A model generated the notes under the pieces. It worked only from the letters and a program-made list of their open reading frames with translations. It had not been told where the DNA came from and did no database searches. Shown one piece after another: positions 54,034-62,583 of a DNA stretch of 64,000 bases. Source of the DNA: Dokdonella_A sp964582225 (GTDB lineage Bacteria; Pseudomonadota; Gammaproteobacteria; Xanthomonadales; Rhodanobacteraceae); NCBI GenBank assembly GCA_964582225.1, contig CAZORA010000010.1, forward strand, positions 17,398 through 81,397. The letters run 5' to 3'. Both the position numbers and the translations under genes were made by a program. The first letter of the stretch is position 1. Each line of letters begins with the position of its first letter.

Positions 54034-55985
54034 GTTGTCGGGGTCTCCTCGCTGAGCGCGTGGATGCAGCGCGCCAGGAACTGGAAGTAGAGCTCGATGT
54101 AGCTGATCTCGTTTTCGTGGTCGATCAGGTAAGGATTCATCAGCGTGTGGCGCAGGATCGGCAGCGGCTCGTCGCTGTCTTCCAGATTGATGCCGAGGGT
54201 TGCCAGGATTCGCGTGGTTTCCTCGCGTCCTACCAGCTCGGGGCGCAGGGTGGTGGCGGAACCGAAGAACTCCTTCACCTGCACCGGCTGCTGCGGGTCC
54301 GGGCGCAGGATCGCGTAGAGACGACGCATGAAGGCGGCGGCGACGCTGAGCCTGCGGTTGGCGCGTGGATTCACCGCCAGGCAGACCAGGTTGCTGTCGG
54401 GCTCGAACGGCACCCGCACGTGCACGCGTGCGGCGACTTCCTCGGCGAAGCGTAGGGCGCGCACATAGAAAATCTCGGTCGCGCGCACCGTGGAATGCGG
54501 CAGGCGGCCAAAGTGGCGATGATCGAGCGGCAGCACCCGGTGCACGACATAGACCGCGGCTGCCGCCGCGCCCGGCTTGGAGCCTTCCGGAATGAACTGG
54601 CCAAGACCGCGGTAGCGGCTCATGTAGTCCGGTCGCGCGCCGTCGTGAAAGACGTAGTCGGCACGTTCGGCGAGCAGCGCGCTGGCGCGATGATCGCGAC
54701 ATACGAAGGCGCCACTGCCGAAAGGCAGGTAGCCAAGCTTGTGCGGATCGACGGTCACCGAGTCGGTCTGGCCGAGTGCGGCAAACGCGGCGTGGATCGG
54801 TGGCGAGGGAAAGAAATGGAACTCGGCGGCGACCTCTTCGCGGCTGCGCAGCGAGCCGTCCTCGTTGCGGAACAGGGTCGATAGATAGCCGCCCCAGGCC
54901 GCGTCGACGTGCACGCAGAAGTCGAGCCCGCGAATGCGGCTGCGCTCGCGCGCGACCAGCACGCCGTCGACCGGGTCGATCGTGCCATATTCGGTGCTGC
55001 CGAGCACGGCGACCGCCATCAGCACCGGCTGGCGCTGCTCGGTGCAGAGCTGCAGGCGCTCTTCCAGCGCCGCGAGCTCCAGCCGCATGCCGCGTGTGGG
55101 CAACAGGTCGAGCTGCTCGCGGCCCAGGCCGAGCAGCTTCAGGCCCTTGCTCCAGGAGTAGTGCGCCGTGATCGGCGCCAGCACTCGCGGCACCCGCAGC
55201 TCGGGGTGGGCGGCAAAAAAGCCGGCCAGGCCGCGCTGCTCGATGCGCTCTTGAGTCAGCCGTGCTCGCCAGCGCTCGCGTTCGTGGGGCGCGAGGCTCG
55301 CGATCCATTCCTGCCAGCGTTCGAGCAGAGTCAGAGTCTGCGCTTGGGGCAGGTTGAAGGCGCCCCAGTCGCCTTCCGCCGGCACCTCGAGGCCCGGGAT
55401 TCCGGCGGCGCGCAGCGCGACCGGAAACGCCTTCAGCGCAAGTGCCAGGCGCAGCGCCTGGTAGTTGGCCACGGTGCCGCCGGAGGTCAGATGACCGAAG
55501 GCGCAGTGTGGATCGGCCGGGTCGTGCGCATATCCGAGCATGCGCGCGAGCTGCAGGCCTACCTTGACCTCCATGTCAACCGTGACCGGCGCTACCTCCT
55601 CGGTCACATTGTTCGGGTTGTAGGGCAGGGCGATCATCTGCGCGGCCAACCCCGGCAGCAGCAGGTCGGACACCATGTGGCCGATGTAGCGCGGGCTGTT
55701 GAAGGGCATCGAACGCTTCAGCGCGGCGGCCAGCTGATTCAGCTCGCGGCGCATCCGCGCTTCGAAGGCCAGATAGTCGGGATGCAGCGGGGTGGCGGCG
55801 CCGATTGCGGGGGGATCCTCGGGGTGGAAGTTGCGCCGCCAGTAGACGTGATCGCGCAGGAACTCCAGCAACAGCTTTTCCAGCAGTTCGTTGTTCTCGC
55901 CGGATGGTCCGAGAAAACAGGCGTCCAGCGCGTGGTCGCGCACGGGTGGGGCAGGTGGTTCGAAATGAGGCGGCACGGTGTTCAC
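54030..55985 (-). CDS. Group II PLP-dependent decarboxylase, tyrosine-decarboxylase-like
   Basis: The 651-residue product begins with GTG. It has SGGTVANYQALR (about 168-179), the cofactor-binding Asp361 in HVDAAWGG and the Schiff-base Lys416 in TVDPHKLGYLPFG. The N-terminal part (FLGPSGEN, YIGHMVSDLLLPGLAA, YNPNNVTEEVAPVT) resembles long bacterial tyrosine decarboxylases of lactic acid bacteria rather than glutamate or DOPA decarboxylases. The next two genes are coupled by 4-base overlaps. A TyrA-like enzyme in the operon supports an aromatic substrate, but cysteine derivatives cannot be excluded given Cds1. Substrate unproven. Confidence 0.85.
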   Translation of the reverse strand: MNTVPPHFEPPAPPVRDHALDACFLGPSGENNELLEKLLLEFLRDHVYWRRNFHPEDPPAIGAATPLHPDYLAFEARMRRELNQLAAALKRSMPFNSPRYIGHMVSDLLLPGLAAQMIALPYNPNNVTEEVAPVTVDMEVKVGLQLARMLGYAHDPADPHCAFGHLTSGGTVANYQALRLALALKAFPVALRAAGIPGLEVPAEGDWGAFNLPQAQTLTLLERWQEWIASLAPHERERWRARLTQERIEQRGLAGFFAAHPELRVPRVLAPITAHYSWSKGLKLLGLGREQLDLLPTRGMRLELAALEERLQLCTEQRQPVLMAVAVLGSTEYGTIDPVDGVLVARERSRIRGLDFCVHVDAAWGGYLSTLFRNEDGSLRSREEVAAEFHFFPSPPIHAAFAALGQTDSVTVDPHKLGYLPFGSGAFVCRDHRASALLAERADYVFHDGARPDYMSRYRGLGQFIPEGSKPGAAAAAVYVVHRVLPLDHRHFGRLPHSTVRATEIFYVRALRFAEEVAARVHVRVPFEPDSNLVCLAVNPRANRRLSVAAAFMRRLYAILRPDPQQPVQVKEFFGSATTLRPELVGREETTRILATLGINLEDSDEPLPILRHTLMNPYLIDHENEISYIELYFQFLARCIHALSEETPTT

Positions 55986-56154
55986 GTTAGCGGTGGTGGC
56001 GAGGAGAAGCCTGCGACCAAGGGCTCCGGTTCGCGCTGATCCGGGTCAGCGTCGGGTTCCGCATGTTCGAGCGCAACGCAGCGGCAGTCTTCGGGCCGGC
56101 GTGTCAGCTGCAGCTTTGCGCAAATCCGGGCACCGCTGCAAGTCGCCCGACGGT

Positions 56155-56183
56155 TTGGCAGCGACCGCCCGAGCGGGTATCTT
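56155..56183 (+). promoter_or_regulatory. Sigma-70-type promoter directly at the sigma-factor start codon
   Basis: TTGGCA (56155-56160, five of six consensus) and TATCTT (56178-56183) are exactly 17 bases apart. The transcription start would fall at about 56190, the first base of the ATG. No Shine-Dalgarno sequence precedes the ATG, so the message may be leaderless. Confidence 0.6.
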
Positions 56184-56189
56184 CGCGTC

Positions 56190-56762
56190 ATGGAGCGGAG
56201 CGACACGGGGACGATCGACGAGCTGCTGCAGCGCTGGGCGGAGGGCGATGCGGCGGCGCTCGACCGACTGCTGCCGATCGTCTACGCTGACCTGCGCCGC
56301 CTTGCGCGCCGCGTTCTGCGCGCGGCGCCGGGGCAGGAGACGCTGCAGACGACCGCGCTGCTGCACGATGCGATGCTGCGACTTCTGGGCCGCGCGCCGA
56401 GCAGCTTCGAGGGTCCGATGCATCTGATGAACGCCTGCGCGCGCATGATGCGCCAGGTGCTGGTCGATCGCGCGCGGCGGGCGCAGCGCGACAAACGCGG
56501 CGGATGCTGGATTCGCGCCGAAGCTGGCGAGCTGGCCGAGCTGCCGATTCCCGACGGCACCGAGCTGCTCGCGCTCGAGCAGGCGCTCGAGCAGCTGGAG
56601 CAACTGCAGCCGCGGATGGTGGAAGTGCTGGAGCTGCGCTACTTCATTGGTCTGGAGATGGAGGAGATCGCGGCTGCGCTCTCGCTCAGCGAGCGGACCG
56701 TGCGTCGCGATTGGGTGGCCGCCAGAGCCTGGCTGAAAACTCGCCTGGGCGAGAGCGATTGA
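56190..56762 (+). CDS. ECF-like RNA polymerase sigma factor (TIGR02999 type)
   Basis: The 190-residue protein has region 2 (LPIVYADLRRLARRVLR, then TTALLHDAMLRLL and the MRQVLVDRARRAQRDKRGG block) and region 4 (LQPRMVEVLELRYFIGLEMEEIA, HTH in LSLSERTVRRDWVAARAWL). This is the TIGR02999 group, often found next to a Ser/Thr kinase, as here, where the kinase starts 25 bases downstream. No anti-sigma gene is present, so phosphorylation by the kinase is the likely control, by analogy. The ATG fits the family start. Confidence 0.9.
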   Translation: MERSDTGTIDELLQRWAEGDAAALDRLLPIVYADLRRLARRVLRAAPGQETLQTTALLHDAMLRLLGRAPSSFEGPMHLMNACARMMRQVLVDRARRAQRDKRGGCWIRAEAGELAELPIPDGTELLALEQALEQLEQLQPRMVEVLELRYFIGLEMEEIAAALSLSERTVRRDWVAARAWLKTRLGESD

Positions 56763-56787
56763 GCGGATCGGGCGAGGCGGAGGAGCC

Positions 56788-59256
56788 ATGGCCACGAGTG
56801 AGCAGACGGCACTGGAAATCTTTCGCGCGGCGCTCGATCTGGCGCCGATGGAACGTGCCGCATTCGTCGCCGATCGCTGCGCCGGAGAGCTTGCGCTGTG
56901 CGTACGCGTGACAGCGCTGCTCGCGGAAGTCGAGCGGCAGGAGGTCGAGGACGAAGCCTGCGCGAACGCTTCGGATCCGCTTGTAGGGGCGCGACTCGGG
57001 CCTTTCCGGGTACGCGAGCGAATCGGCCGTGGCGGCATGGGTGTGGTCTATCGAGGGGAGCGAGAAGGTGCGGATTTCCGCCAGCAGGTCGCTATCAAGC
57101 TGATCCGACGCGGCTTCGATTTCGACGATGTCGAGCGCCGCTTCTTGCGCGAGCGGCGCATTCTGGCGCGCCTGGATCATCCCAACCTCGCGCGCTTCAT
57201 CGACGGTGGCGTGGCGCCAGACGGGCGCCCCTGGTTTGCGCTGGAACACGTGCGAGGTCGCGCGATCGATGCCTGGTGCGATGAGCAGCGCCTGCCGATT
57301 CGGTCGCGCGTGCGGCTGTTTTTGGACGTATGCGCCGCGGTTCAATACGCCCACGCCCAGCTGGTCGTGCACCGTGATTTGAAGCCCGCCAACGTTCTGG
57401 TTGACGAAACCGGACGCGCGCGGCTGCTCGATTTCGGCATCGCCGCCCTGCTTGTCGATGACGACGCCGCGCCCGACGTCACGCATACCTGCAGCCGCGG
57501 CGCGCTGACGCCGGAATATGCCGCGCCGGAGCAGCTGGACGGCGCTGCCATCGGCACCGCAACCGACGTCTACGCGTTGGGCGTCATGCTGTACCGTCTG
57601 CTTGCCGGTGTCTCGCCCTACGATGTCGATCGGCATGACTCGGCTGCGCTCGAGCGCGCTATTCGCGGCGAACCGCCGCGGTTGCTGACGCAGGCGCCGG
57701 TGCGCGGCGGCCGCGAGGCGCTGAACCGACGCATGGAGGCGCGCGCTACCCACCTGGACGCCTGGCGCCGCGCGGTGCGCGGCGATCTGCGACGCATCGT
57801 CGAGAAGGCCTTGGCCAAGGAGCCCGAGCGACGCTATGTGACCGTTGCCGCCATGCGCGAAGATTTGCAGCACTGGCTCGACGGCCGGCCCGTGCGGGTT
57901 TCCGGTGACGGCATCGCCTATCGACTGTCCAAGCTCGTGCAGCGCCATCGCGCCGGCAGCGCGCTTGCCGCGCTGGCTCTGCTTGCGATTGCTGGCGGCT
58001 TCTACGGCACCCTGTCGCAGATGCGCGAAGCGCGGCTGCAGCGCAATGACGCGCTCGTTGCCGCGCGCCGCTCGGATGCCGTGCGGGATTACCTCATGCT
58101 GCTGTTTCGCGACGCTGCGGCGCAGAAGGACGCATCGCGTGTCGACGTGCGAAAGGTGTTCCGGGACGGTGCAGCGCGCCTGCTCGACCAGTTTGGCGGC
58201 GACGTTGGTGCCAGCCAGACGGCTGCCCTGATGCTGAGCGATCTGTTTCTCCAGGTCGCCGACCTCGACGGCGCCGAGCCGCTGCTCGAGCGGCTGACGG
58301 CGACCGCGGACGGGGCGATCGATCCGGACCTGCTTGCCCGTGCGCGCTACAACCTGGCTCAGCTCGAATTGACGCGCGGCGATGTCGGGCGTGCCCGTGA
58401 GCTCCTTGACGCGGCACAGGCCGCGTGGATCGGGCGCACCGGCAGCGTGGCTCTGCAGCTCAATGAAAGCCGCTTGGCGCAGGCTCGCCTCGAGCGGGTG
58501 GAAAGGACGCCTGCGCACGCGGTCGCCACGCTGGAGGCCGCGATTGCGGAGCGACGCCGGCTGCTTCACGGAGTGGACTACGAGCTTGGCAACCAGCTGA
58601 ACGGTCTGGCGATCGCGCTGAGCGAGGACGGGCGCTACGCGGAGGCCATGCAGCGCGCAGAGCAGGGGATCGAGGTGTTTCGCACTCTCGGTCGCGCAGA
58701 CAGCGACGGCGCGCTGGGGGCGATGAACAATCGCTGCAGCGCTGGCGTGATGCTCGGACGCAACGCGGAATGTCTGGAGCATTTTCGCCGCGTGGCGGAG
58801 GACACACGCAGGCTCTACGGAGAGAGCGTCAAGCTGGCCGCAGCGTTGCACAATGTCGGCGTGACGTTGACCCGCATGCAGCGCCCGGCCGAGGCGCTGG
58901 CGCCTCTCGAGGAAGCGTCTCGAGTTGCGCGCGAGCAGACCGGCGAGCGCAGTCCGGTGACACTCACGATCTCGATCGCGCTGGCCGAGGCCCTTGCGCT
59001 GCGGGGTGACGTCGAGCGCGCAGCGCCGCTTCTGGCGCGGGCAACGGAAATCGTCGAGGCGGACTATCCGCAAAATGCCTATCTGTTCGCCGTGGCGCAT
59101 CGCGCCAGGGCGCAGCTGCACTGGGCGCAGGGGGAGGTTCCCGCCGGTCGGGTCGAGTTGGAGCAGGCGACCGAGCGGTTTCGTGGCATGGGCCGCCGCG
59201 GGGAAGCCTTCATCCGCTTGATGGCGCCGCTGCGCGAGGCTCTCGACGGCGCCTGA
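56788..59256 (+). CDS. Membrane Ser/Thr protein kinase with C-terminal TPR-like region
   Basis: The 822-residue product has a kinase domain (about 72-375). It has the glycine loop IGRGGMGVVY, ATP-binding Lys104 (VAIKLI), catalytic Asp197 in HRDLKPANV, metal-binding Asp215 in DFGIA and AAPEQL, so it should be active. A membrane helix follows at about 391-408. The remaining 400 residues are helical TPR-like repeats, probably periplasmic. The first 65 residues form a helical segment. It pairs with the upstream sigma factor; the TPR part may sense partners outside the membrane. It ends 10 bases from the convergent fnr-like gene. Confidence 0.9.
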   Translation: MATSEQTALEIFRAALDLAPMERAAFVADRCAGELALCVRVTALLAEVERQEVEDEACANASDPLVGARLGPFRVRERIGRGGMGVVYRGEREGADFRQQVAIKLIRRGFDFDDVERRFLRERRILARLDHPNLARFIDGGVAPDGRPWFALEHVRGRAIDAWCDEQRLPIRSRVRLFLDVCAAVQYAHAQLVVHRDLKPANVLVDETGRARLLDFGIAALLVDDDAAPDVTHTCSRGALTPEYAAPEQLDGAAIGTATDVYALGVMLYRLLAGVSPYDVDRHDSAALERAIRGEPPRLLTQAPVRGGREALNRRMEARATHLDAWRRAVRGDLRRIVEKALAKEPERRYVTVAAMREDLQHWLDGRPVRVSGDGIAYRLSKLVQRHRAGSALAALALLAIAGGFYGTLSQMREARLQRNDALVAARRSDAVRDYLMLLFRDAAAQKDASRVDVRKVFRDGAARLLDQFGGDVGASQTAALMLSDLFLQVADLDGAEPLLERLTATADGAIDPDLLARARYNLAQLELTRGDVGRARELLDAAQAAWIGRTGSVALQLNESRLAQARLERVERTPAHAVATLEAAIAERRRLLHGVDYELGNQLNGLAIALSEDGRYAEAMQRAEQGIEVFRTLGRADSDGALGAMNNRCSAGVMLGRNAECLEHFRRVAEDTRRLYGESVKLAAALHNVGVTLTRMQRPAEALAPLEEASRVAREQTGERSPVTLTISIALAEALALRGDVERAAPLLARATEIVEADYPQNAYLFAVAHRARAQLHWAQGEVPAGRVELEQATERFRGMGRRGEAFIRLMAPLREALDGA

Positions 59257-59266
59257 TGCGCCAGAC

Positions 59267-60022
59267 TCAGCGCTGCAGGATCGGTCGCGCCACCGCGAAC
59301 AGGGCTGCCGGCTCCAGGATCGCCACGTCGCGCCCGTCCACGCGGATCAAATGCTGATCCTGGAAGCGGCGCAGCACGCGGCTCACCGTTTCCGCGGCCA
59401 GCCGCAGATAGTTGGCGATGTCGCCGCGCGACATCGCCAAGTGCAGCAGATCGAGTGGGAAGCCGCGCTCCGCGTAACGGCGGGCGAGACCGATCAGGAA
59501 GGCAGCGAGGCGCTCGTCGGCCGAGTAATCGCCCGCCAGCAGGGCGGCGCTGCCGATGTCCTCGCTCAGCCGACGAAACAGCTCCTGCTGGATACCCGGC
59601 ACCTTGGCGGCAAGCGTGGACAGGGCGGGAAAGGAGAAGCGGCAGGCTTCCACTTCATCCAGCGCCACGGCGTCGCAGGGATAGATTTCGGGGTGGATCG
59701 CGTTCAGGCCGACCAGCTCGCCGGGGAGATAGAAGCCCAGCACCAGTTCGCGTCCTTCGATGTCGACCAGGCGCGTTTTCACCGTGCCGCGACGCACCGC
59801 GTACAGCGCTCCGAAGCGTTCACCCGTGCGGAAGATCGTTTCGCCTGGACGATGCACGCCCACATGTTCGATCAGGCAGTGCAGCTCGCGCAGCGCAGCC
59901 TGGTCGACGCCCGTCGCCTTGCACAGCGAGCCGAAGGCGCAGGTCGTGCAGAAGTTCTGGTCGTCATCGACGTCGGCGAGCGGTTCCGCGATGATGCGCG
60001 CCTGCGATGTCACGTAGCCCAT
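59267..60022 (-). CDS. FNR/Anr-type oxygen-sensing transcription regulator
   Basis: The 251-residue CRP/FNR protein has an N-terminal cysteine cluster C25-C28-C34 (FCTTCAFGSLC) and a later Cys127 aligned with E. coli FNR Cys122 (EACRFSF); Cys116 is another candidate. These would bind an oxygen-labile [4Fe-4S] cluster. The effector domain (GFYLPGELVGLNAI) and C-terminal helix-turn-helix (SRGDIANYLRLAAETVSR, with E and R contacts to TTGAT) follow. hemN lies upstream on the same strand, as with anr in pseudomonads, and carries a perfect FNR box. A GGAGG site precedes the ATG. Confidence 0.9.
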   Translation of the reverse strand: MGYVTSQARIIAEPLADVDDDQNFCTTCAFGSLCKATGVDQAALRELHCLIEHVGVHRPGETIFRTGERFGALYAVRRGTVKTRLVDIEGRELVLGFYLPGELVGLNAIHPEIYPCDAVALDEVEACRFSFPALSTLAAKVPGIQQELFRRLSEDIGSAALLAGDYSADERLAAFLIGLARRYAERGFPLDLLHLAMSRGDIANYLRLAAETVSRVLRRFQDQHLIRVDGRDVAILEPAALFAVARPILQR

Positions 60023-60052
60023 GCGGGCCTGCCTCCATAATTCGGGCCGCAA

Positions 60053-60078
60053 CCGTCCGTCGCGCGCGCGGCGGACGG
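60053..60078. repeat. Hairpin between hemN and the fnr-like gene
   Basis: CCGTCCG (60053-60059) pairs with CGGACGG (60072-60078) around an alternating CG core. No T-run follows in the direction of transcription. It sits in the 71-base gap between hemN and the regulator and could stabilise the hemN message or weakly terminate it. Confidence 0.4.
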
Positions 60079-60093
60079 CTGCTTCGGCATCGC

Positions 60094-61479
60094 CTAGACC
60101 GCGCGCGAGTAGCGGAGGTTCGGCGTGTCGACGTAGGCGTCGAAGCACATCGCAATGTTGCGCAGCAGGAACTGGCCGCGTGCGGTCACTGCGATGCGCG
60201 ACGCCGAGCGGTCGACCAGACCGTCGTCCTCCAGCGGACGCAGGCGCTCCAGCGAAAGCTCGAAGTAGCTCGCGAAGTCTAGCAAGTGTCGGGCCTCGAA
60301 GGCGGCCAGATCGACGAAACCGGCACACATCAGGCGCTGGATCAGGTCGGAGCGGATCAGGTCGTCGGTACTCAGGCGGAGGCCGCGCTGCACCGGCAGA
60401 TAGCCATTGTCGAGCGGGGCGTAGTAGCCGGTGATGTCCTTGGAATTCTGGCTGAAACTTGACCCGATGTGGCTGATCGCACTCATGCCGAGGCCGATCA
60501 GGTCGCAGGCGGCATGCGTCGAATAACCCTGAAAGTTGCGCTGCAGGGTGCCGGCCGCGGCGGCCTGGACCAGGTCGTCGGCAGGCAGCGCGAAGTGGTC
60601 GAAACCAATGTAGCGATAGCCGGCATCGGTCAGGGTTTCCACCGCGAGCTGGAGCAGCCCGAGGCGGGTCGAAGCGTCGGGCAGATCGTATTTGTCGATC
60701 TGCCGCTGCGCCTTGAAGATCTCCGGCAGGTGCGCGTAGCCGTAGGTCGCGATGCGGTCCGGGCGCAGCGCGATCACCTGTTCCAGGGTGTGGGCGAAGG
60801 TCCGCGGGTTCTGCTTGGGCAGGCCGTAGATCAGGTCGATGTTGACCGAGCGCACCCCGGCCGCACGACCGCCCTCCATGACGTCGCGGGTTTCCTCGAC
60901 GCTCTGGATGCGGTTGACCGCGCGCTGCACTTCGGGGTCGAAATCCTGCACGCCGAGCGAAAAGCGGTTGATCCCGGCTTCGGCGATCTGTCGCGCGTAG
61001 TCGGCGTCGCAGAAGCGCGGGTCGAGCTCGACGCCGAATTCGCGCTCGGCGCTGCGGCTGAAACTGAAGTAGCGGCCGAGCGTTTCGATCAGCTCGACCA
61101 GCTGTTCGGGCTCGAGGAAGTTGGGCGTGCCGCCGCCAAAGTGCAGCTGCGCGAGGCCACGGTCGCGATCGAACAGCGCGGATACGCTTTCGATCTCGCG
61201 GTAGAGGCGCGCCAGATAGCTCCCGGCCTTGCTCTTGTCGCGGGTGATGATGCGCGCGCAGCCGCAGTAAAAGCAGGGCGAGACGCAGAAAGGGATATGC
61301 AGGTAGGCAGACAGGTCCCGCGGAATCGGATCCTGATTGGAGGTTTCGATCGCCCTGCGCAGCTCCGGCTCCTTGAAGTCGGGGCGAAAATGTGGCGCAG
61401 TGGGATATGACGTATAGCGCGGGCCGCTGACGTCGTACTTGGCGATCAGCGCGCGATCGAATTGGGCAGGGGCGTCCAT
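60094..61479 (-). CDS. hemN: Oxygen-independent coproporphyrinogen III dehydrogenase
   Basis: HemN is the radical-SAM enzyme that makes protoporphyrinogen IX without oxygen. The 461-residue protein has YDVSGPRYTSYPTAPHF, the cluster cysteines C65, C69 and C72 plus C74 (PFCVSPCFYCGC), GGGTPNFL, GVQDFDPEVQ, IDLIYGLPKQ, HFALPADDL and a HemN C-terminal domain. The ATG at 61479 aligns with E. coli HemN; a longer frame upstream would overlap the FNR box. It is transcribed toward the fnr-like gene. Confidence 0.95.
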   Translation of the reverse strand: MDAPAQFDRALIAKYDVSGPRYTSYPTAPHFRPDFKEPELRRAIETSNQDPIPRDLSAYLHIPFCVSPCFYCGCARIITRDKSKAGSYLARLYREIESVSALFDRDRGLAQLHFGGGTPNFLEPEQLVELIETLGRYFSFSRSAEREFGVELDPRFCDADYARQIAEAGINRFSLGVQDFDPEVQRAVNRIQSVEETRDVMEGGRAAGVRSVNIDLIYGLPKQNPRTFAHTLEQVIALRPDRIATYGYAHLPEIFKAQRQIDKYDLPDASTRLGLLQLAVETLTDAGYRYIGFDHFALPADDLVQAAAAGTLQRNFQGYSTHAACDLIGLGMSAISHIGSSFSQNSKDITGYYAPLDNGYLPVQRGLRLSTDDLIRSDLIQRLMCAGFVDLAAFEARHLLDFASYFELSLERLRPLEDDGLVDRSASRIAVTARGQFLLRNIAMCFDAYVDTPNLRYSRAV

Positions 61480-61513
61480 CGTCGAATCGTGGAGGGGGCC
61501 TGCGGGTGGCGCC

Positions 61514-61527
61514 TTGATCCCGATCAA
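61514..61527 (-). promoter_or_regulatory. Perfect FNR box upstream of hemN
   Basis: TTGATCCCGATCAA matches the FNR consensus TTGAT-N4-ATCAA at every defined base. Its centre (61520.5) is 41.5 bases from 61479. If FNR activates in the usual class II position, transcription would start at the hemN ATG itself. The encoded FNR/Anr-type regulator is the next gene downstream. Confidence 0.85.
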
Positions 61528-61603
61528 ACGCGGACCTTGGGAGCCTCTTCGGCTGCATGCCGTCGGGGTCTGGCGGCGCGCGTTGCGGCGCAGATCGCTT
61601 CCT

Positions 61604-62008
61604 TCAGCGGCCGGAGCTCGAGTCTGCCGCGGCGCCGTTTTCCAGCATGATTGCCGCCAGCACCCGGCGACCCTCTCCGGCCAGCACGTTGTAGGTGCGA
61701 CAGGCGGCGGCGTTGTCCATCACTTCGATGCCGATCCGCCGCCGCAGCAAGGCGGCCTGCGCCTCGCGCGGGGGGAAAGCCTGGCGTCTGCCGGTTCCCA
61801 GCAGCACGACTTCGGGCGCAAGGGCGATCAGCGCTTCGGCAGCGGCAACGTCGAAGGATTCGGCGCTGGCGATGGCCCAATGTTCGATCAGCCGATCCGG
61901 CGCGAGCAGGAAGCTATCCTCCAGCACCCGGTCTACCACGGTGACGCTGCGCTCTCCGCAGCTGCGGAAATACAGATAGCCGCTGGGGTTTTCGTGGTTC
62001 AGCTCCAT
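61604..62008 (-). CDS. Mth938-like (DUF498) domain protein
   Basis: The 134-residue protein has VVLLGTGRRQAFPP and VMDNAAACRTYNVLAGEGRRV, the typical blocks of the Mth938/DUF498 fold. The family is widespread, is related to the mitochondrial complex I assembly factor NDUFAF3, and has no firm bacterial role. It starts 6 bases after the yhbY stop and is likely co-transcribed with it. Its end is 76 bases before the FNR box region of hemN. Confidence 0.82.
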   Translation of the reverse strand: MELNHENPSGYLYFRSCGERSVTVVDRVLEDSFLLAPDRLIEHWAIASAESFDVAAAEALIALAPEVVLLGTGRRQAFPPREAQAALLRRRIGIEVMDNAAACRTYNVLAGEGRRVLAAIMLENGAAADSSSGR

Positions 62009-62014
62009 GCTTGT

Positions 62015-62350
62015 TCAGCGCGGAAGCTCGAAAAGGGCCGGACGCAGCGGGTTACGGCGGTAGAGGCAGGCGACCTTGCCAATGGTCTGCACCAGAGCGG
62101 CGCCCGAGCGTCTGCCGATCTCGGCGATGGTCTCGCGGCGCACCTCGCGGTCGTCGTCGGCGACGCGAAGCTTGATCAGCTCGTGGTCGTCGAGCGCGCG
62201 TTCGAGTTCCGCCAGCACAGCTTCCGTCAGGCCCTTCTGTCCGAGCAGGATGACCGGCTTCAGCGCGTGCGCCTGGCCGCGCAGGTAGCGCCGCTGGTTG
62301 GCGCTCAGCGCTCGCTGTGGCGGGCGCGGAGTCAGCTCGGTCGCTGCCAT
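62015..62350 (-). CDS. yhbY: CRS1-YhbY domain RNA-binding protein YhbY
   Basis: The 111-residue protein has one CRM domain: LSANQRRYLRGQAHALKP, the GQKG motif in LLGQKGLTEAV and a DDHELIKLRV strand. YhbY binds pre-50S ribosomal particles. The ATG at 62350 gives normal length. It is divergent from rlmE, the conserved yhbY / rlmE-ftsH arrangement. Confidence 0.92.
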   Translation of the reverse strand: MAATELTPRPPQRALSANQRRYLRGQAHALKPVILLGQKGLTEAVLAELERALDDHELIKLRVADDDREVRRETIAEIGRRSGAALVQTIGKVACLYRRNPLRPALFELPR

Positions 62351-62583
62351 CGCAGGTTCGCGAGGAGGCACGGAGGCGGCGCGGAAGGATGTTCTGGCGG
62401 GCATGAGCAGAGCAGAGGAAGTGGCCGATCCGCGGGTTTGCGCGGTCTTGCAGGGTATCATGTTCGGGTCGGCCTTCCGCTGGCCGCAACCGCGTCGCGC
62501 CGGATCAGGATGGACTCGCCACACGATTTTCCAGGCCGCCTTCGACTGCAGAGCTGCTGCCTACGTCCGCAGCGCGAGGCGTC

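Noticed and set aside
56686..59121. Long minus-strand open frame opposite the kinase
   Set aside because: Its composition (runs of R, A, H, Q) is typical of shadow frames in GC-rich DNA, and the plus-strand kinase has every family motif.
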